A DNA stretch of 64,000 nucleotides from contig NZ_RRYD01000006.1 in assembly GCF_004010095.1 (NCBI RefSeq), positions 1 through 64,000 of the forward strand, read 5' to 3'. This DNA is from Lacticaseibacillus hulanensis (GTDB lineage Bacteria > Bacillota > Bacilli > Lactobacillales > Lactobacillaceae). Position numbers and translations under genes: made by a program. Below are positions 45,354 to 54,699 of this stretch, in pieces (the stretch's first letter is position 1; each line of letters starts with the position of its first letter). A model generated the notes under the pieces. It ran no database searches. It was not told where the DNA came from and worked only from the letters and a program-made list of their open reading frames with translations.

Positions 45354-48206
45354 TTAACCGTGTAAACCGACAACATTCTTCGCCAACTGATTTGCGCGCC
45401 GCTTAAGTCCAGTTGAGGCGCCGCCTTGGTGCACGAAGTAGAGTTTAATCTTCTTTTGGAGATCCAGCACCTCTTTTTTGTACGCCTGGCTACTTGGGTT
45501 GTTAGCTTGCCAGTCTCGCGCAGCCCAACCCTCTACGCCGTTGTAATCATAAACAATCGTTATCTCGGTAATACCGAACTCGATGGCCTTGTGCAATCCA
45601 GCAAGGACACCATCCAGTTGCGGGCCATAATCCCGCATACCTGTTTTCGTCTTGTCATGGCCTGCGCCCGCTAATTCCGTATTTTTACCTTTCGTCGTTA
45701 GTACGGCGCCGTATGCGTACGTGTCTGTCTTCGGGTTATACGCGCCGTCGACATACAGAACCGCGTCGGTCGTTGGCTTTGGCACACCACTGTCAGCGGT
45801 CAGCTTGAGCTTGCCACTTTTGCCCACCGTCACGGTAATAGTCTTAACGGCATCGTTTGCCAGCATCAAATCCGCAATTGGGCTAATCAGCGCATCGTCG
45901 ATCGCACGTTCCAGCGGCCGCGCCCCCATGTCTGGGTTGTAGCCCAGGTCAATGATGTGCTGCTGGGCCTTTGAATCGAGTTTCAAACTTATGCCCTGCT
46001 TTGCCAGCAAATTGTAGTAGCGCCGCATCTTGATTGCGAAGATCTCGTTCAGCGAAGATTTTGCGAGCGGCTGGAATTCAACGATGCTAGAGAAGCGGTT
46101 CAGCAGTTCTTTCGGGAACGTCTCTTCGAACTTGTCTTTGGAGAAGACGTACCGGGTCTCGGCATTCTGTTGACCAAAGCCGGCAACCACATCCGCGCTC
46201 TCCATCCCCGCATTGGAGGTGAAAATCAGGATGTTCGACTTGAGGGAGAAAACTTGGCCTAACCCACTGGTGATTCGGCCCTCATCGAGAACTTGGAGCA
46301 TGAGGTTGTGCACGTCCGGCGAGGCTTTTTCAAACTCGTCAAACAAGACAATTGCGTTCGGGTGCGCAGCCAAGGCGTTGGTTAACTTCCCGCCATTCTT
46401 ACTGCCCGTCCAAACAGGCGCACCACCGATCAGCTTGTATATTCCATCTTGCGGATTGGCGAACTCCGACATATCGAGCTTGATATATTCGGTTTCACTG
46501 CCGTAAAGGTCGAGGGCCAGCTGCTTGGCCAGCTCGGTTTTCCCGACCCCCGTTGGCCCGACGAACAGGAACGAGGCAATTGGCCGATTCGGGTTATTGA
46601 ACCCGAGGCTGGCCCGCGCCATCGCCTTCGCAACCGACTTTACCGCATCTTTTTGCCCGATGACTTGCTTATTCAGTTTTGCTTCCAGCCCGCGCACGAT
46701 GCCGCGGTCCAGGACTGACGTTGGAAAAGTGTGGTACTGCGTGGCGAACACGTTCTGCACCGCATCGTCATCAATGATCACTTTCTCAACGTCTTTACCC
46801 GTGCCCGGCGAACAAACCGCGGCGACCTGGTCCAGCAGCAGCAGCGCCTTTTCTGGGTCAAGGGCCTTAGCCAAAATCGTCCGGGAACCACTGGCGATGG
46901 CCGTAATTGCCTTGTCCGTGAACGCGACGTTGTGGTGCCGCTCGTACCGCGGCGCGTATGCGTGCAGCATGTATGCCACCAGGTCGACCGATAGCGGACT
47001 AAGCGGGAACTTGACGATACTGTACAGGCGCCCATTTACCGGCTGGTCGTTGCCCGTCATCAGGCGCAGGCTTTCATACTTTGGCGCCATCAATTTGTCA
47101 TCACCTGTATTCCCAGGCAGCATCTGCATCACATAGCGCAGGTGCGGATTAAACCGATAGTTGGTGCTCGTCTTCACGTTGAGCAGGCTCACATTGCGCA
47201 GCTGCGGCAGTGGCGAGGTGGCCAAATCCCGGGCCACCTGGGTCAGAAACAGCTCGTAAGCCAGCTTTGACTTGGTGGCAATCACCACCGTCGCGCGCGC
47301 ATCACTGGCGAGAATCATTTGCAGCTTCTTGGAATCTTCAGCGAAGAACTGCATGCCTTCGGGACCTGGCAGAACCAGTTCCGCGGCCGGGTGGTTCTGG
47401 AAGAAGCTATACGCGGTCGCTTCAATCAGTGACGGCTTTTGGGGTACCATCTCTTCCGTGACGCGCGCAAAATTAATCAGCTGGCCACTATTATCCGTGT
47501 AGTTGTTGAACATGCGCGCGGTCGTCGCCATGACCGCAGCCGTCGTCGGACCGCCAAGCAGTGCTGCTTTTTCATCATCATTTTTCTCATTCGCCATACT
47601 CTCGCCTCCCAGGTTAGGAATATTGACTTTGGCGTTGTTTGATAGGTCCGCCACCAGCATCAGTAACGGGTTATTGATGCGGCTTTGATCCGCAAGACTG
47701 GCCTGCGTCAGGGTAACGTCGAGGCGGTGCTGCTGAAGCCAGGTCGCCGCGTCAACGTTGATTTCGGAGCGGACATTCTCGTCTTGGCGGAACATTGCGT
47801 GAAAGGCCCGGATGAATTTGGTCGCCTCATTAGCATCGTAACCGAGCGGATTATTTGTCGACGGTGCGGCCAGATAAATCTTGGTCAGTTCGCTGAGTGA
47901 GTCGTCTTCGGCAAAGTTGTCGAAAAGCATGCGCATGGCCTTGACCGCCTGCATCCGGACCTCGCGCGGCAATTCGCGATTATTAATCTTGTACGTAATG
48001 GTCAGCATGTCATCGCCGGCCTTGCTGTAAAAAAGTTTCCGCCGCAGCTTCTGGTTATCGACTTCAGCCGCCACTTCAAGGAAAACGAACTGCCGACACA
48101 CCGTGCATTGCGTGTAGATCAAGGTACAGTCGGAAAAAACCAGGAAGGATTCCTCCCCCGTTAGTCGATTCCCGCAGTTACCACAAATAAATTCTTCTGC
48201 CGTCAT
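45354..48206 (-). CDS. Zinc-ribbon / Clp-like AAA+ / RNase H-like fusion protein
   Basis: 950 aa. Residues 8–37 form a zinc ribbon (C8xxC11…C34xxC37). Residues about 260–510 align with the ClpB/ClpC first AAA+ module, but its Walker A is replaced by 'VIATKSKLAYELF'. The module tail 'LDPEKALLLLDQVAAVC' is still recognisable. Residues about 520–805 are a complete Clp second module: 'GPTGVGKTE' near 548, 'IVLFDEFEKA' near 622, then the C-terminal small domain with 'DMGARPLERAID'. Residues about 815–950 are RNase H-like ('YVDGAYNPKTDTYAYGAVLTT', 'IVYDYNGVEGWA', 'RRANQLAKN') with the Glu and last Asp of the catalytic set missing. It has its own promoter and terminator. Function unknown; a nucleic-acid-sensing remodeller is a guess. 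Confidence 0.85.
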   Translation of the reverse strand: MTAEEFICGNCGNRLTGEESFLVFSDCTLIYTQCTVCRQFVFLEVAAEVDNQKLRRKLFYSKAGDDMLTITYKINNRELPREVRMQAVKAMRMLFDNFAEDDSLSELTKIYLAAPSTNNPLGYDANEATKFIRAFHAMFRQDENVRSEINVDAATWLQQHRLDVTLTQASLADQSRINNPLLMLVADLSNNAKVNIPNLGGESMANEKNDDEKAALLGGPTTAAVMATTARMFNNYTDNSGQLINFARVTEEMVPQKPSLIEATAYSFFQNHPAAELVLPGPEGMQFFAEDSKKLQMILASDARATVVIATKSKLAYELFLTQVARDLATSPLPQLRNVSLLNVKTSTNYRFNPHLRYVMQMLPGNTGDDKLMAPKYESLRLMTGNDQPVNGRLYSIVKFPLSPLSVDLVAYMLHAYAPRYERHHNVAFTDKAITAIASGSRTILAKALDPEKALLLLDQVAAVCSPGTGKDVEKVIIDDDAVQNVFATQYHTFPTSVLDRGIVRGLEAKLNKQVIGQKDAVKSVAKAMARASLGFNNPNRPIASFLFVGPTGVGKTELAKQLALDLYGSETEYIKLDMSEFANPQDGIYKLIGGAPVWTGSKNGGKLTNALAAHPNAIVLFDEFEKASPDVHNLMLQVLDEGRITSGLGQVFSLKSNILIFTSNAGMESADVVAGFGQQNAETRYVFSKDKFEETFPKELLNRFSSIVEFQPLAKSSLNEIFAIKMRRYYNLLAKQGISLKLDSKAQQHIIDLGYNPDMGARPLERAIDDALISPIADLMLANDAVKTITVTVGKSGKLKLTADSGVPKPTTDAVLYVDGAYNPKTDTYAYGAVLTTKGKNTELAGAGHDKTKTGMRDYGPQLDGVLAGLHKAIEFGITEITIVYDYNGVEGWAARDWQANNPSSQAYKKEVLDLQKKIKLYFVHQGGASTGLKRRANQLAKNVVGLHG

Positions 48207-48272
48207 TAACCCCGCCTTTCTGTGTGCAAGTACAAAAGCAACTGGACTAAATGAATGCTTTGGAGCTGATAC

Positions 48273-48301
48273 ATAATACCAAATTATTTATAACAATGCA
48301 A
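48273..48301 (-). promoter_or_regulatory. Promoter of the AAA+/RNase H-like gene
   Basis: TTGCAT, a 17-nt spacer, TATTAT on the minus strand, 67 nt upstream of the start codon. It lies between a terminator (48357–48372) and the gene, so the gene is transcribed separately from the kinase pair. Confidence 0.65.
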
Positions 48302-48356
48302 CCGCTGCCAAAGACCTTACATTTATGCAAAAACAGGTATCTTAAATATCAAAAAA

Positions 48357-48372
48357 GCCGGCATCTGCCGAC
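48357..48372 (-). terminator. Terminator after the kinase/93-aa gene pair
   Basis: GTCGGC-AGAT-GCCGGC hairpin followed on the minus strand by TTTTTTG, directly downstream of the 93-aa gene's stop. Confidence 0.7.
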
Positions 48373-48377
48373 TCCTT

Positions 48378-48659
48378 CTATACAAATTCTACACTCAGAT
48401 TTTGCCGAAACTCGATATAGGGAATACTGCCGCCGGTCGCCGCGACAATCTGGTCAAGATTGACGTTTTGCCCCTCGAGGTCAGCATAACTGCGCAAGAT
48501 AACCACCAAATCTGCAATCGTCGGGTGATTGACGACCTTGGGAAAGGCAATTTCGGCCAGCAACGGATTGTAGATGTTAACCTCTGCCAACTTGGTATTC
48601 TGGACATCCGTGGTGATTGCAATGATTGGCTTACCCGAGACCTTGAAGATGATGCGCAT
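48378..48659 (-). CDS. Small protein overlapping the HipA-like kinase gene
   Basis: 93 aa from the ATG at 48659, preceded by GGGAGG; the kinase stop and this start share one base (TAATG), so translation is coupled. The protein has a beta-rich N-terminus ('RIIFKVSGKPIIAITTDV') and an alternating C-terminal half. I do not recognise a family. By analogy with split HipA-type systems it could be a partner or inhibitor of the kinase, but no similarity to HipS or HipB is visible to me. Confidence 0.7.
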   Translation of the reverse strand: MRIIFKVSGKPIIAITTDVQNTKLAEVNIYNPLLAEIAFPKVVNHPTIADLVVILRSYADLEGQNVNLDQIVAATGGSIPYIEFRQNLSVEFV

Positions 48660-49723
48660 TAGACCGCCTCCCACATTTGCTGATTCCGCGCATCGCGCAA
48701 CGCCCCGAGTAATAGCTGGGACTTGAGCTCCACAAAGTAGCGTAGTTCAGCCCGGACTGCGGTCACCCGCTTGCTGCACGCAGCAAGCTCGGCGTGCAGC
48801 CGGGCAACGTCAACTTTAAACGGCGTAAAACCATGGGCCACAATGAACTGCGCGTTGGTCGCGTAATCGCGGCTGCACCCGAGGATGCCCCCACAGTCGT
48901 TGAAGAAGTCCTCTAGGTACATGGACACCAACTCGTCATCGAGCGTTTCCGCGCCAGACGCAAACCGTTTGTCGGCCGTGTCGTTGTACATGCTCTGCAG
49001 GCACCGCCCGTAGTCGAAGTTCAGCGGCAGCACTTTGTCGGCGGTTTCGGCAAGAAAGATGGTATTGGCGTAATTTCGCTTGCGGTCAATGTTGCCGGTG
49101 AGCAAATCAAAGCCGGCCTGCTGCACGATGAACCGCTGCGCCTGCGCGGCAGGCACGCCATAACGTGCGTAGAATTCAGTCATGTTCCGTAGCACCAGCG
49201 CGTTGTCACTGCACCGCCCAATGCGCTCCTCGAATTCGGCGGGCGTGACGCGATAGTGGTAATACGGCACCGGGTTGCGGTCTAGGTCAGCCAGAATCAC
49301 CTCAAGCATCCCGTCGCGGACATAGTTGGGCGAAGTGGCACCGGTGATGACCTTGCCGTTCTCCTCGACGGCGGCGAACTGGTAAGCGACGCAGGGAAAA
49401 TCCGCGTCGGGAACCATACTCCGCACCAGGCAAGAGGTCACGTCCTCGGTCACCGAGGCAAACTTGTAGTCAAAGCGGTCCTCGAACTTCTTAATCAGCG
49501 CGGGCGGCAGTGCGTCCTCCTTGATGAACAAACGCGTCAATGTCCGCGCACCGTCCTGCAGGAACGTCATCCCCTTCAGCTGGTTACCCTTGAAGCGGAT
49601 GTCGCCGAACTTTTTGCCGGTTAGGTGGAGGAGGTTGGGGGTGTCGGCATCGGGGCGGGCGAGGGTGATGCGCTTTTGATTTGCTAATTCGTGCCAATCT
49701 GTCATAGAACTACACGCTTTCAT
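48659..49723 (-). CDS. HipA-like kinase-fold protein
   Basis: 354 aa. The C-terminal half carries the HipA/CtkA-type catalytic arrangement: 'LLTGNIDRKRNYANTIFL' near 210, in which the Asp and Asn match the D-x-x-x-N catalytic loop, and 'LPLNFDYGRCL' near 234 giving the Mg-binding Asp. The N-terminal half ('GKKFGDIRFKGNQLKGMTFLQDGARTLTRLFI') fits an N-lobe. I do not see a HipB-type repressor gene nearby. It is followed by a translationally coupled 93-aa gene. An alternative start is ATG at 49705. Substrate unknown; protein Ser/Thr phosphorylation is inferred from the fold. Confidence 0.72.
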   Translation of the reverse strand: MKACSSMTDWHELANQKRITLARPDADTPNLLHLTGKKFGDIRFKGNQLKGMTFLQDGARTLTRLFIKEDALPPALIKKFEDRFDYKFASVTEDVTSCLVRSMVPDADFPCVAYQFAAVEENGKVITGATSPNYVRDGMLEVILADLDRNPVPYYHYRVTPAEFEERIGRCSDNALVLRNMTEFYARYGVPAAQAQRFIVQQAGFDLLTGNIDRKRNYANTIFLAETADKVLPLNFDYGRCLQSMYNDTADKRFASGAETLDDELVSMYLEDFFNDCGGILGCSRDYATNAQFIVAHGFTPFKVDVARLHAELAACSKRVTAVRAELRYFVELKSQLLLGALRDARNQQMWEAV

Positions 49724-49765
49724 AAAAAGTTATTTGGCAGCAACGTCGTGATAGTCTTCGGTACA

Positions 49766-49793
49766 ATTATCGCGCAAATATAGATATCAGCAA
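49766..49793 (-). promoter_or_regulatory. Promoter of the kinase/93-aa pair
   Basis: TTGCTG, a 16-nt spacer, GATAAT on the minus strand, about 45 nt before the kinase start, downstream of the brxL terminator. Confidence 0.55.
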
Positions 49794-49860
49794 ACTTTTA
49801 TGGACGCTCTGACTCCTAATTTGTGCAGAGCTGCTGCTACCATAGCTGATTTGAAGAAAA

Positions 49861-49895
49861 AATCACCGAGCAACTATACGAAATTGCCGGTGATT
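49861..49895 (-). terminator. Terminator at the end of the BREX genes
   Basis: AATCACCGGCAA pairs with TTGCTCGGTGATT (one bulge) and is followed on the minus strand by TTTTTTC, just after the brxL stop. Confidence 0.75.
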
Positions 49896-49902
49896 AGATT
49901 GG

Positions 49903-51930
49903 TTATTGAACACCCAAAGCCTTGAACGCCGCTTCTTCAGGGCTGTTATACATAACAAGAGTAAATGCTCCCATGAGATCACTTGGAACTGTGGCCATAT
50001 CTACCATGGACGCACTTGGGATGAGTAATTTCTTGGCACCGGAATCGGCCGCTACTTGTAAGGTGTCAGCCAAATTTTCAGGCCGCTGGATAGACCCACC
50101 AATTGACAAATCGCCCAGTATTACCATCTGATCTTGTACTGGCCGCCCTGTCGCGATGGAGATTAACGCAATGTAGGTTGCGAGCGAAAGGTGAGCGGAT
50201 GAAGCTGAATTGTTCAGGTTCGTCACGTTCACCACAAAATCGTTCTTGCCCGGATTAATACGCTGATCCACCGACCGATAGTTTGCACTAAGGAACTTAA
50301 AGGCAGTGTCCATTGCCTCTTTTGCTCCATGGCTCCGGCCAGTACCTGTCCAATCATGCTTGCCGTTACCACTGGTAACTTGTGATTCAAGCTTCAACAG
50401 GCAAATTCGATTGGTGTCATCATACGCGACAGTGTAAACCTGACCTGGATTAAGGGTACCAGCTGGAATCAGGGTTGAGCTACCCTGCTCCGGCACTGAC
50501 ACGAACTTCTCGTTGAGGTCATCTTTGTCAATATAGGAAAAATTGACATCATAGAACTCCATCCCGCCAATGCGCTTCAGCTGTTCCTTGACTCGCCGCC
50601 GCATTTCAAGGGCGAACTCAAGCACTTCAGCAACTTCGTCCTTGGTAAACTCACCATTTGGATACAGGAGCTTAATCATCCCGGAAACTGTCTTACGAAC
50701 GGCAATGGTGTCCCGCTGGTTCAGGTTAGTACCCAAGTTGAAGTATTCATCAAAGGCATCCCCATAGGATATTTTGCGCAATTCACGCATTGCCTCAGCC
50801 CAAAAATCAGTGATGAAGCCAAACCCGCTAGTAAAGTGGCTGGGTTTAAACTTTGGTACTTCCCAACCTGGCAAGTAGTTGTGAATGCGATCAAGAAATG
50901 CCGTGTCTGTTGCCATTGCTTCTGGGAATGGGTCAAACAAACTGGATGTTCTAAGCAACACATCAACGCTCTGATCTATGTTACCGACAAATACCATCCC
51001 CGCTGAAGCCTGAATCTGGTCACGGCCTCGAGCGAAGGAACCAGATGCCATGTAATCTTTCATGATTTGCACGCCGTCTTTGTCCTTAAACTTAATTCCA
51101 GCCACCTCATCGAAGGCAACAACATCCCACAGTCCGACCAACCCGGCCTTGTGTGAGCTCATGTTGTAAAACAGGTTTGCGACGGTCGTCTGTCCACCTG
51201 AAACCAAAATGGAATTAGGCGATAACTCTTTGTAGACATGCGACTTCCCGGTACTGCGCGGGCCAAGTTCTACCAGGTTATAATTATTCTCAACAAATGG
51301 AATGAGCCGGGAAACAAGTAGCCATTGTTCACGCCTAGTCAGCTGCGTGGGTTCCATGCCCGTAGTACGCAGGATAAGTGCAATCCACTCGTCTGTAGTG
51401 AATTGCTTACGACCATCGTAAATCTCGTTCATGTCGACGTATGGAACTTGAACTGGCGTCAAACTGTCGATAATGAAGGAATCTTCACCTTCGTGGTCAT
51501 AACTCAGACGAACAATTGACCAAATGCCACCAACCAGGAGCCGTTCATACCTTTTAACGTAATCCTCGTCTACTGGTACTCGCTGAATACCGAGATTACT
51601 GAACGCTGCCTCATACCGGTCTTCAGCTGTATTTAGACTTACCGTCAGCTTATCAATTACCGTGTATGCACCATACTCACGAATCTTCGACTTAACCTTC
51701 TCGGCCTCGTCAGGACGCACGTAATTGTTGGCGAGCGTTTTCTTTACACTTTCTACCCCACGCTCAATCTGATCCTCGTCTGAGCCATTTGCATATTGAC
51801 CAAGTAAAAATTCCAGTACATAGGTTGGAACGTTCGCCCCTTCCTTAATTCGGGAGGTTAAGTCCTTACGCACGAATCTTCCCGGGAAGTTGGCTTGAAG
51901 TTTATCCAGCAAATCATACTGTGCGTTCAT
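49903..51930 (-). CDS. brxL: BREX protein BrxL
   Basis: 675 aa, the normal length for BrxL of type 1 BREX. It has an AAA+ core with Walker A 'LGPRSTGKSHVYKEL' near 222 and Walker B 'VVAFDEVAGIKF', and a C-terminal Lon-protease-like fold ('SASSAHLSLATYIALISIATGRP', then 'GDLSIGGSIQRPENL' and 'SGAKKLLIPSAS'). The family assembles rings on DNA and is needed for phage defence, not for host methylation. The chosen ATG at 51930 (MNAQYDLLDKLQ) has AGGTG upstream and leaves a 22-nt gap after pglZ; a start at 51972 would overlap pglZ. It is probably co-transcribed with pglZ. Confidence 0.95.
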   Translation of the reverse strand: MNAQYDLLDKLQANFPGRFVRKDLTSRIKEGANVPTYVLEFLLGQYANGSDEDQIERGVESVKKTLANNYVRPDEAEKVKSKIREYGAYTVIDKLTVSLNTAEDRYEAAFSNLGIQRVPVDEDYVKRYERLLVGGIWSIVRLSYDHEGEDSFIIDSLTPVQVPYVDMNEIYDGRKQFTTDEWIALILRTTGMEPTQLTRREQWLLVSRLIPFVENNYNLVELGPRSTGKSHVYKELSPNSILVSGGQTTVANLFYNMSSHKAGLVGLWDVVAFDEVAGIKFKDKDGVQIMKDYMASGSFARGRDQIQASAGMVFVGNIDQSVDVLLRTSSLFDPFPEAMATDTAFLDRIHNYLPGWEVPKFKPSHFTSGFGFITDFWAEAMRELRKISYGDAFDEYFNLGTNLNQRDTIAVRKTVSGMIKLLYPNGEFTKDEVAEVLEFALEMRRRVKEQLKRIGGMEFYDVNFSYIDKDDLNEKFVSVPEQGSSTLIPAGTLNPGQVYTVAYDDTNRICLLKLESQVTSGNGKHDWTGTGRSHGAKEAMDTAFKFLSANYRSVDQRINPGKNDFVVNVTNLNNSASSAHLSLATYIALISIATGRPVQDQMVILGDLSIGGSIQRPENLADTLQVAADSGAKKLLIPSASMVDMATVPSDLMGAFTLVMYNSPEEAAFKALGVQ

Positions 51931-51952
51931 TCCTACATCACCTGTATGTTCG

Positions 51953-54481
51953 TTATCCGATGTCAAAGCCAAAACCTCCTCCCGTAATTAGGTCCATCGT
52001 GTATGGGTACTTCGTTTCAGTATTATTGTCCAAGTTTCTCAAAACAAGGTAATACGTTTCCTTATTAACGAACGGTTGATCTGCCAGCGTGAAACGTCGT
52101 GTGAATAATCTATTGCTTGGATTGATATCTCGACTGTCCACATTCATCTGAATCTCACCAGATATTGGTGTTCCTTGCGCGTCCTCAAAAACAGCTGAGT
52201 AACGCGCCGCCGTAACCATCTCACTAATTGCACGAGTTTGATTCAAACGTACGATGACTTCACGTGAGGTGATTCGGTGAGCACCACTTGTAACATCAGT
52301 AAGTTCAACAGAGACAGCCTGAGACTTCCCAGATTGTGTCTTAATCTGCAAAACGGGCACAATCATCTCTTGCGGTGAAGCCCCGCCGTGCACATAGTTC
52401 TGCCCCGCACCTGGTGCCTTAAATATCCGACCACTAGTCGGGTAACTCACCCAGCGAGAATCGTCATTGCCAAGCAGCTCTCCTAACCGTTGACTCTTAA
52501 CACCCACAGCTTCGATTGGGTCGGCTGCTATTGCGTATCTTTGTTCTTTACGGTCGGTTGGCGCATCCACTTCAATTTTGTCCGCCTCGTCAATCGGAGA
52601 GGCGCGATAAATAAATCCGTGATCAGCAGTAATGATGATATTACGGACGCTCAGATTCCGTAATAGGCGCACAGCATCAGCAATTTCGTCAATTGCTGTC
52701 GCTGTGGCCGTGAACGTTTCATCTTCCTGCTTCTGTTTTTCACCAGTTGTATCAATCTGGTTGTGATAGAGATACACGACCTTCTCATCGGCCAAAAATG
52801 ATTTTCGCTGATCTGAATTCATGTTAATTCGAAAATCATCCAACTGTGCCGTCACGCTTGCAGGATTTTGCTGCTGCAGGACTCGCCGTCGAGCCTCCTC
52901 CGTATTAGCCTTTTGTCCATCAACCAACACAGTCGTGTCCTGAACATATTCCAACTGGTGGTTTGGCAGCAAGGCAGGCATGCCAAAGTACGTCACTGAC
53001 GGCAGAGCAGTGATTGCATAACTCATCTCAGCATGGTACATATCCTGATTGTTAAGTTCTGCCTCTAACTCCTTGGCTGCCTCAAACCGGAAGGCGTCGG
53101 AAATAATTACAACAGTACGCGAATCGGATTTACTGCCAACATAGTACTGATAAAAATTCCGCTGTTGCTCGTCATGACTGACGGAATCTGCCGCGTACAC
53201 TTCCGCCCAATTCTGGATGCTTGGCGTTAGGAATTCATTAATGTATTGGCTTTCAACGACCCCAGCTAACTCACGAACTAATTCCCGCTCCATCGCTGGC
53301 AAACCATTCGCAAGTGCAACAAAATGACGGTACGTTTGATCTTTAATGTAACCAGATTCCGTATACCATTCTATCTGTTCGGCCAAATCACGCTGTGGTA
53401 ACTCAGTTTTAGAAGTGAGCAAACCTAGAGCCGAGAGAATAGCCGCGTATGCATCCTTGTATCTATCCCCAAAATTCATCCGCACACGCACATTAACAAT
53501 CTCGGCTAGTGAAAGTCGGCCCGCTTTTACCCCAAAGTCTCTGGCTTTGATGCGACCAACCATCCAACTAATAATCGTCTCATCAATAGGCGCAAAGGCA
53601 TCGATCTTAACCAAGGACTCCATTTCAACATGCTGGAAAATCGTGGCGCCACCAATATACTGCCAGACTTCCTCAGCGAGTAGTTGCATCGTCTCATCGA
53701 GGCTCTTCTTGTCCCGGCTGCGCTCAATAAAGGCCACTGCATTATTCAAATTTTCCGCGGCGTATGCATTTAATTTTGACGGTAATTCCAATTGGGCTTC
53801 ATTAAATGCGAAGTTTAAAAACAGCCCTGCAAATAATTGATGCAGGTCATGCTTTATGTTGTTGAAGACAAATGCTTGGTCAACAATATCCCAGAAATCA
53901 TCAAGCAACTCATACTTGGCGAACAACTGCAAATAATCGTTGTCATCCCCAATGCTCGAAGTTGCGACTGTTTGCAGCACATTGATCAATGTGGCCTCAC
54001 TGGATTTGGTCAATACTGCCATCTCAACCAACTCAGGCTTATTGTTAGGCTTATACATCCGTGCAAACTCACTGGCACGCTGTTTATTGTTGAAGAACTT
54101 GCGCTGTGCCAAGACAAATGGACGCATGGAATTTGGCAGATTCAACTGATCCAAAAGCATTGCTGTTGCATCAGCAGTGTACCTTGACCCAAAGCGAATA
54201 AAGTCCGCCAAAAAATTACGCTCCAATGACGGTTCTGGAGCTGGCGAATATACTAGAGCCGCCCCACCGGCACGATTGATTTCAGTAAGCTTCATCTTGG
54301 TTTGAAACTGTTCATCTTCTGCCATCTTGATGACTTCGACACCATCTGGTAATCGGCTAGCAATTTCGTCAATGTCCGAAGCAAAGCTCCCCATCTCGTC
54401 GTACCACACAACAAAGTGCTTGCTATCGGTAAATTTTGCCGTCAAACCAGCGACTATTTCATCTACATTCAATTCTGCCAT
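51953..54481 (-). CDS. pglZ: BREX protein PglZ (alkaline-phosphatase fold)
   Basis: 842 aa from the ATG at 54481; a GTG at 54493 is an alternative. The central domain is of the alkaline phosphatase superfamily. Metal ligands are visible in 'VVIISDAFRFEAAKEL' near 457 and 'NIIITADHGFIYRAS' near 618. N-terminal helices and a beta-rich C-terminal domain flank it, as in other type 1 PglZ proteins. It is required for both host modification and phage restriction in BREX. A TATACT box lies just upstream, outside the invertible region, so its expression should not depend on the orientation of pglX. Confidence 0.95.
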   Translation of the reverse strand: MAELNVDEIVAGLTAKFTDSKHFVVWYDEMGSFASDIDEIASRLPDGVEVIKMAEDEQFQTKMKLTEINRAGGAALVYSPAPEPSLERNFLADFIRFGSRYTADATAMLLDQLNLPNSMRPFVLAQRKFFNNKQRASEFARMYKPNNKPELVEMAVLTKSSEATLINVLQTVATSSIGDDNDYLQLFAKYELLDDFWDIVDQAFVFNNIKHDLHQLFAGLFLNFAFNEAQLELPSKLNAYAAENLNNAVAFIERSRDKKSLDETMQLLAEEVWQYIGGATIFQHVEMESLVKIDAFAPIDETIISWMVGRIKARDFGVKAGRLSLAEIVNVRVRMNFGDRYKDAYAAILSALGLLTSKTELPQRDLAEQIEWYTESGYIKDQTYRHFVALANGLPAMERELVRELAGVVESQYINEFLTPSIQNWAEVYAADSVSHDEQQRNFYQYYVGSKSDSRTVVIISDAFRFEAAKELEAELNNQDMYHAEMSYAITALPSVTYFGMPALLPNHQLEYVQDTTVLVDGQKANTEEARRRVLQQQNPASVTAQLDDFRINMNSDQRKSFLADEKVVYLYHNQIDTTGEKQKQEDETFTATATAIDEIADAVRLLRNLSVRNIIITADHGFIYRASPIDEADKIEVDAPTDRKEQRYAIAADPIEAVGVKSQRLGELLGNDDSRWVSYPTSGRIFKAPGAGQNYVHGGASPQEMIVPVLQIKTQSGKSQAVSVELTDVTSGAHRITSREVIVRLNQTRAISEMVTAARYSAVFEDAQGTPISGEIQMNVDSRDINPSNRLFTRRFTLADQPFVNKETYYLVLRNLDNNTETKYPYTMDLITGGGFGFDIG

Positions 54482-54508
54482 CTTGCTACCCACTCTCTAC
54501 TCGCATAA

Positions 54509-54547
54509 ATACTAGTTCTAGTATAGCTGACAGCACTTCCATTGACT
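54509..54547 (-). promoter_or_regulatory. Probable pglZ–brxL promoter with 16-bp palindrome
   Basis: TATACT (complement at 54520–54525) has a weak TAGTCA 17 nt upstream on the minus strand. The palindrome ATACTAG-TT-CTAGTAT (54509–54524) overlaps the -10 and could be an operator. It sits between the pglZ start and inverted repeat A (54567), so inversion would not move it. Confidence 0.5.
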
Positions 54548-54566
54548 ATTAAATTCCGTGAATATC

Positions 54567-54699
54567 GTTCACCCCCAGCTATAGCAACGGCGTGATTAAG
54601 GCGCTGGTGACGGATGTGTCGGAAGCTGATTTTGACGTGCAGCACGAAGGACAGGTCGAAATTATTGGGTGGCTGTACCAGTATTACAATGAAGAACCC
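54567..54699 (+). repeat. Inverted repeat A, left copy (in pglX')
   Basis: 133 bp, about 96% identical to the reverse complement of 60787–60919 (about five mismatches). It begins GTTCACCCCCAGCTATA and ends GAAGAACCC. It encodes FTPSY.NG through 'YQYYNEEP' in the same frame in both copies. Homology stops abruptly at both ends. Confidence 0.9.

Noticed and set aside
45354-49723. Kinase, 93-aa protein and AAA+/RNase H-like protein as one operon
   Set aside because: A terminator (48357–48372) and a separate promoter (48273–48301) stand between the 93-aa gene and the AAA+ gene. They may still work together but are not a simple single transcript.
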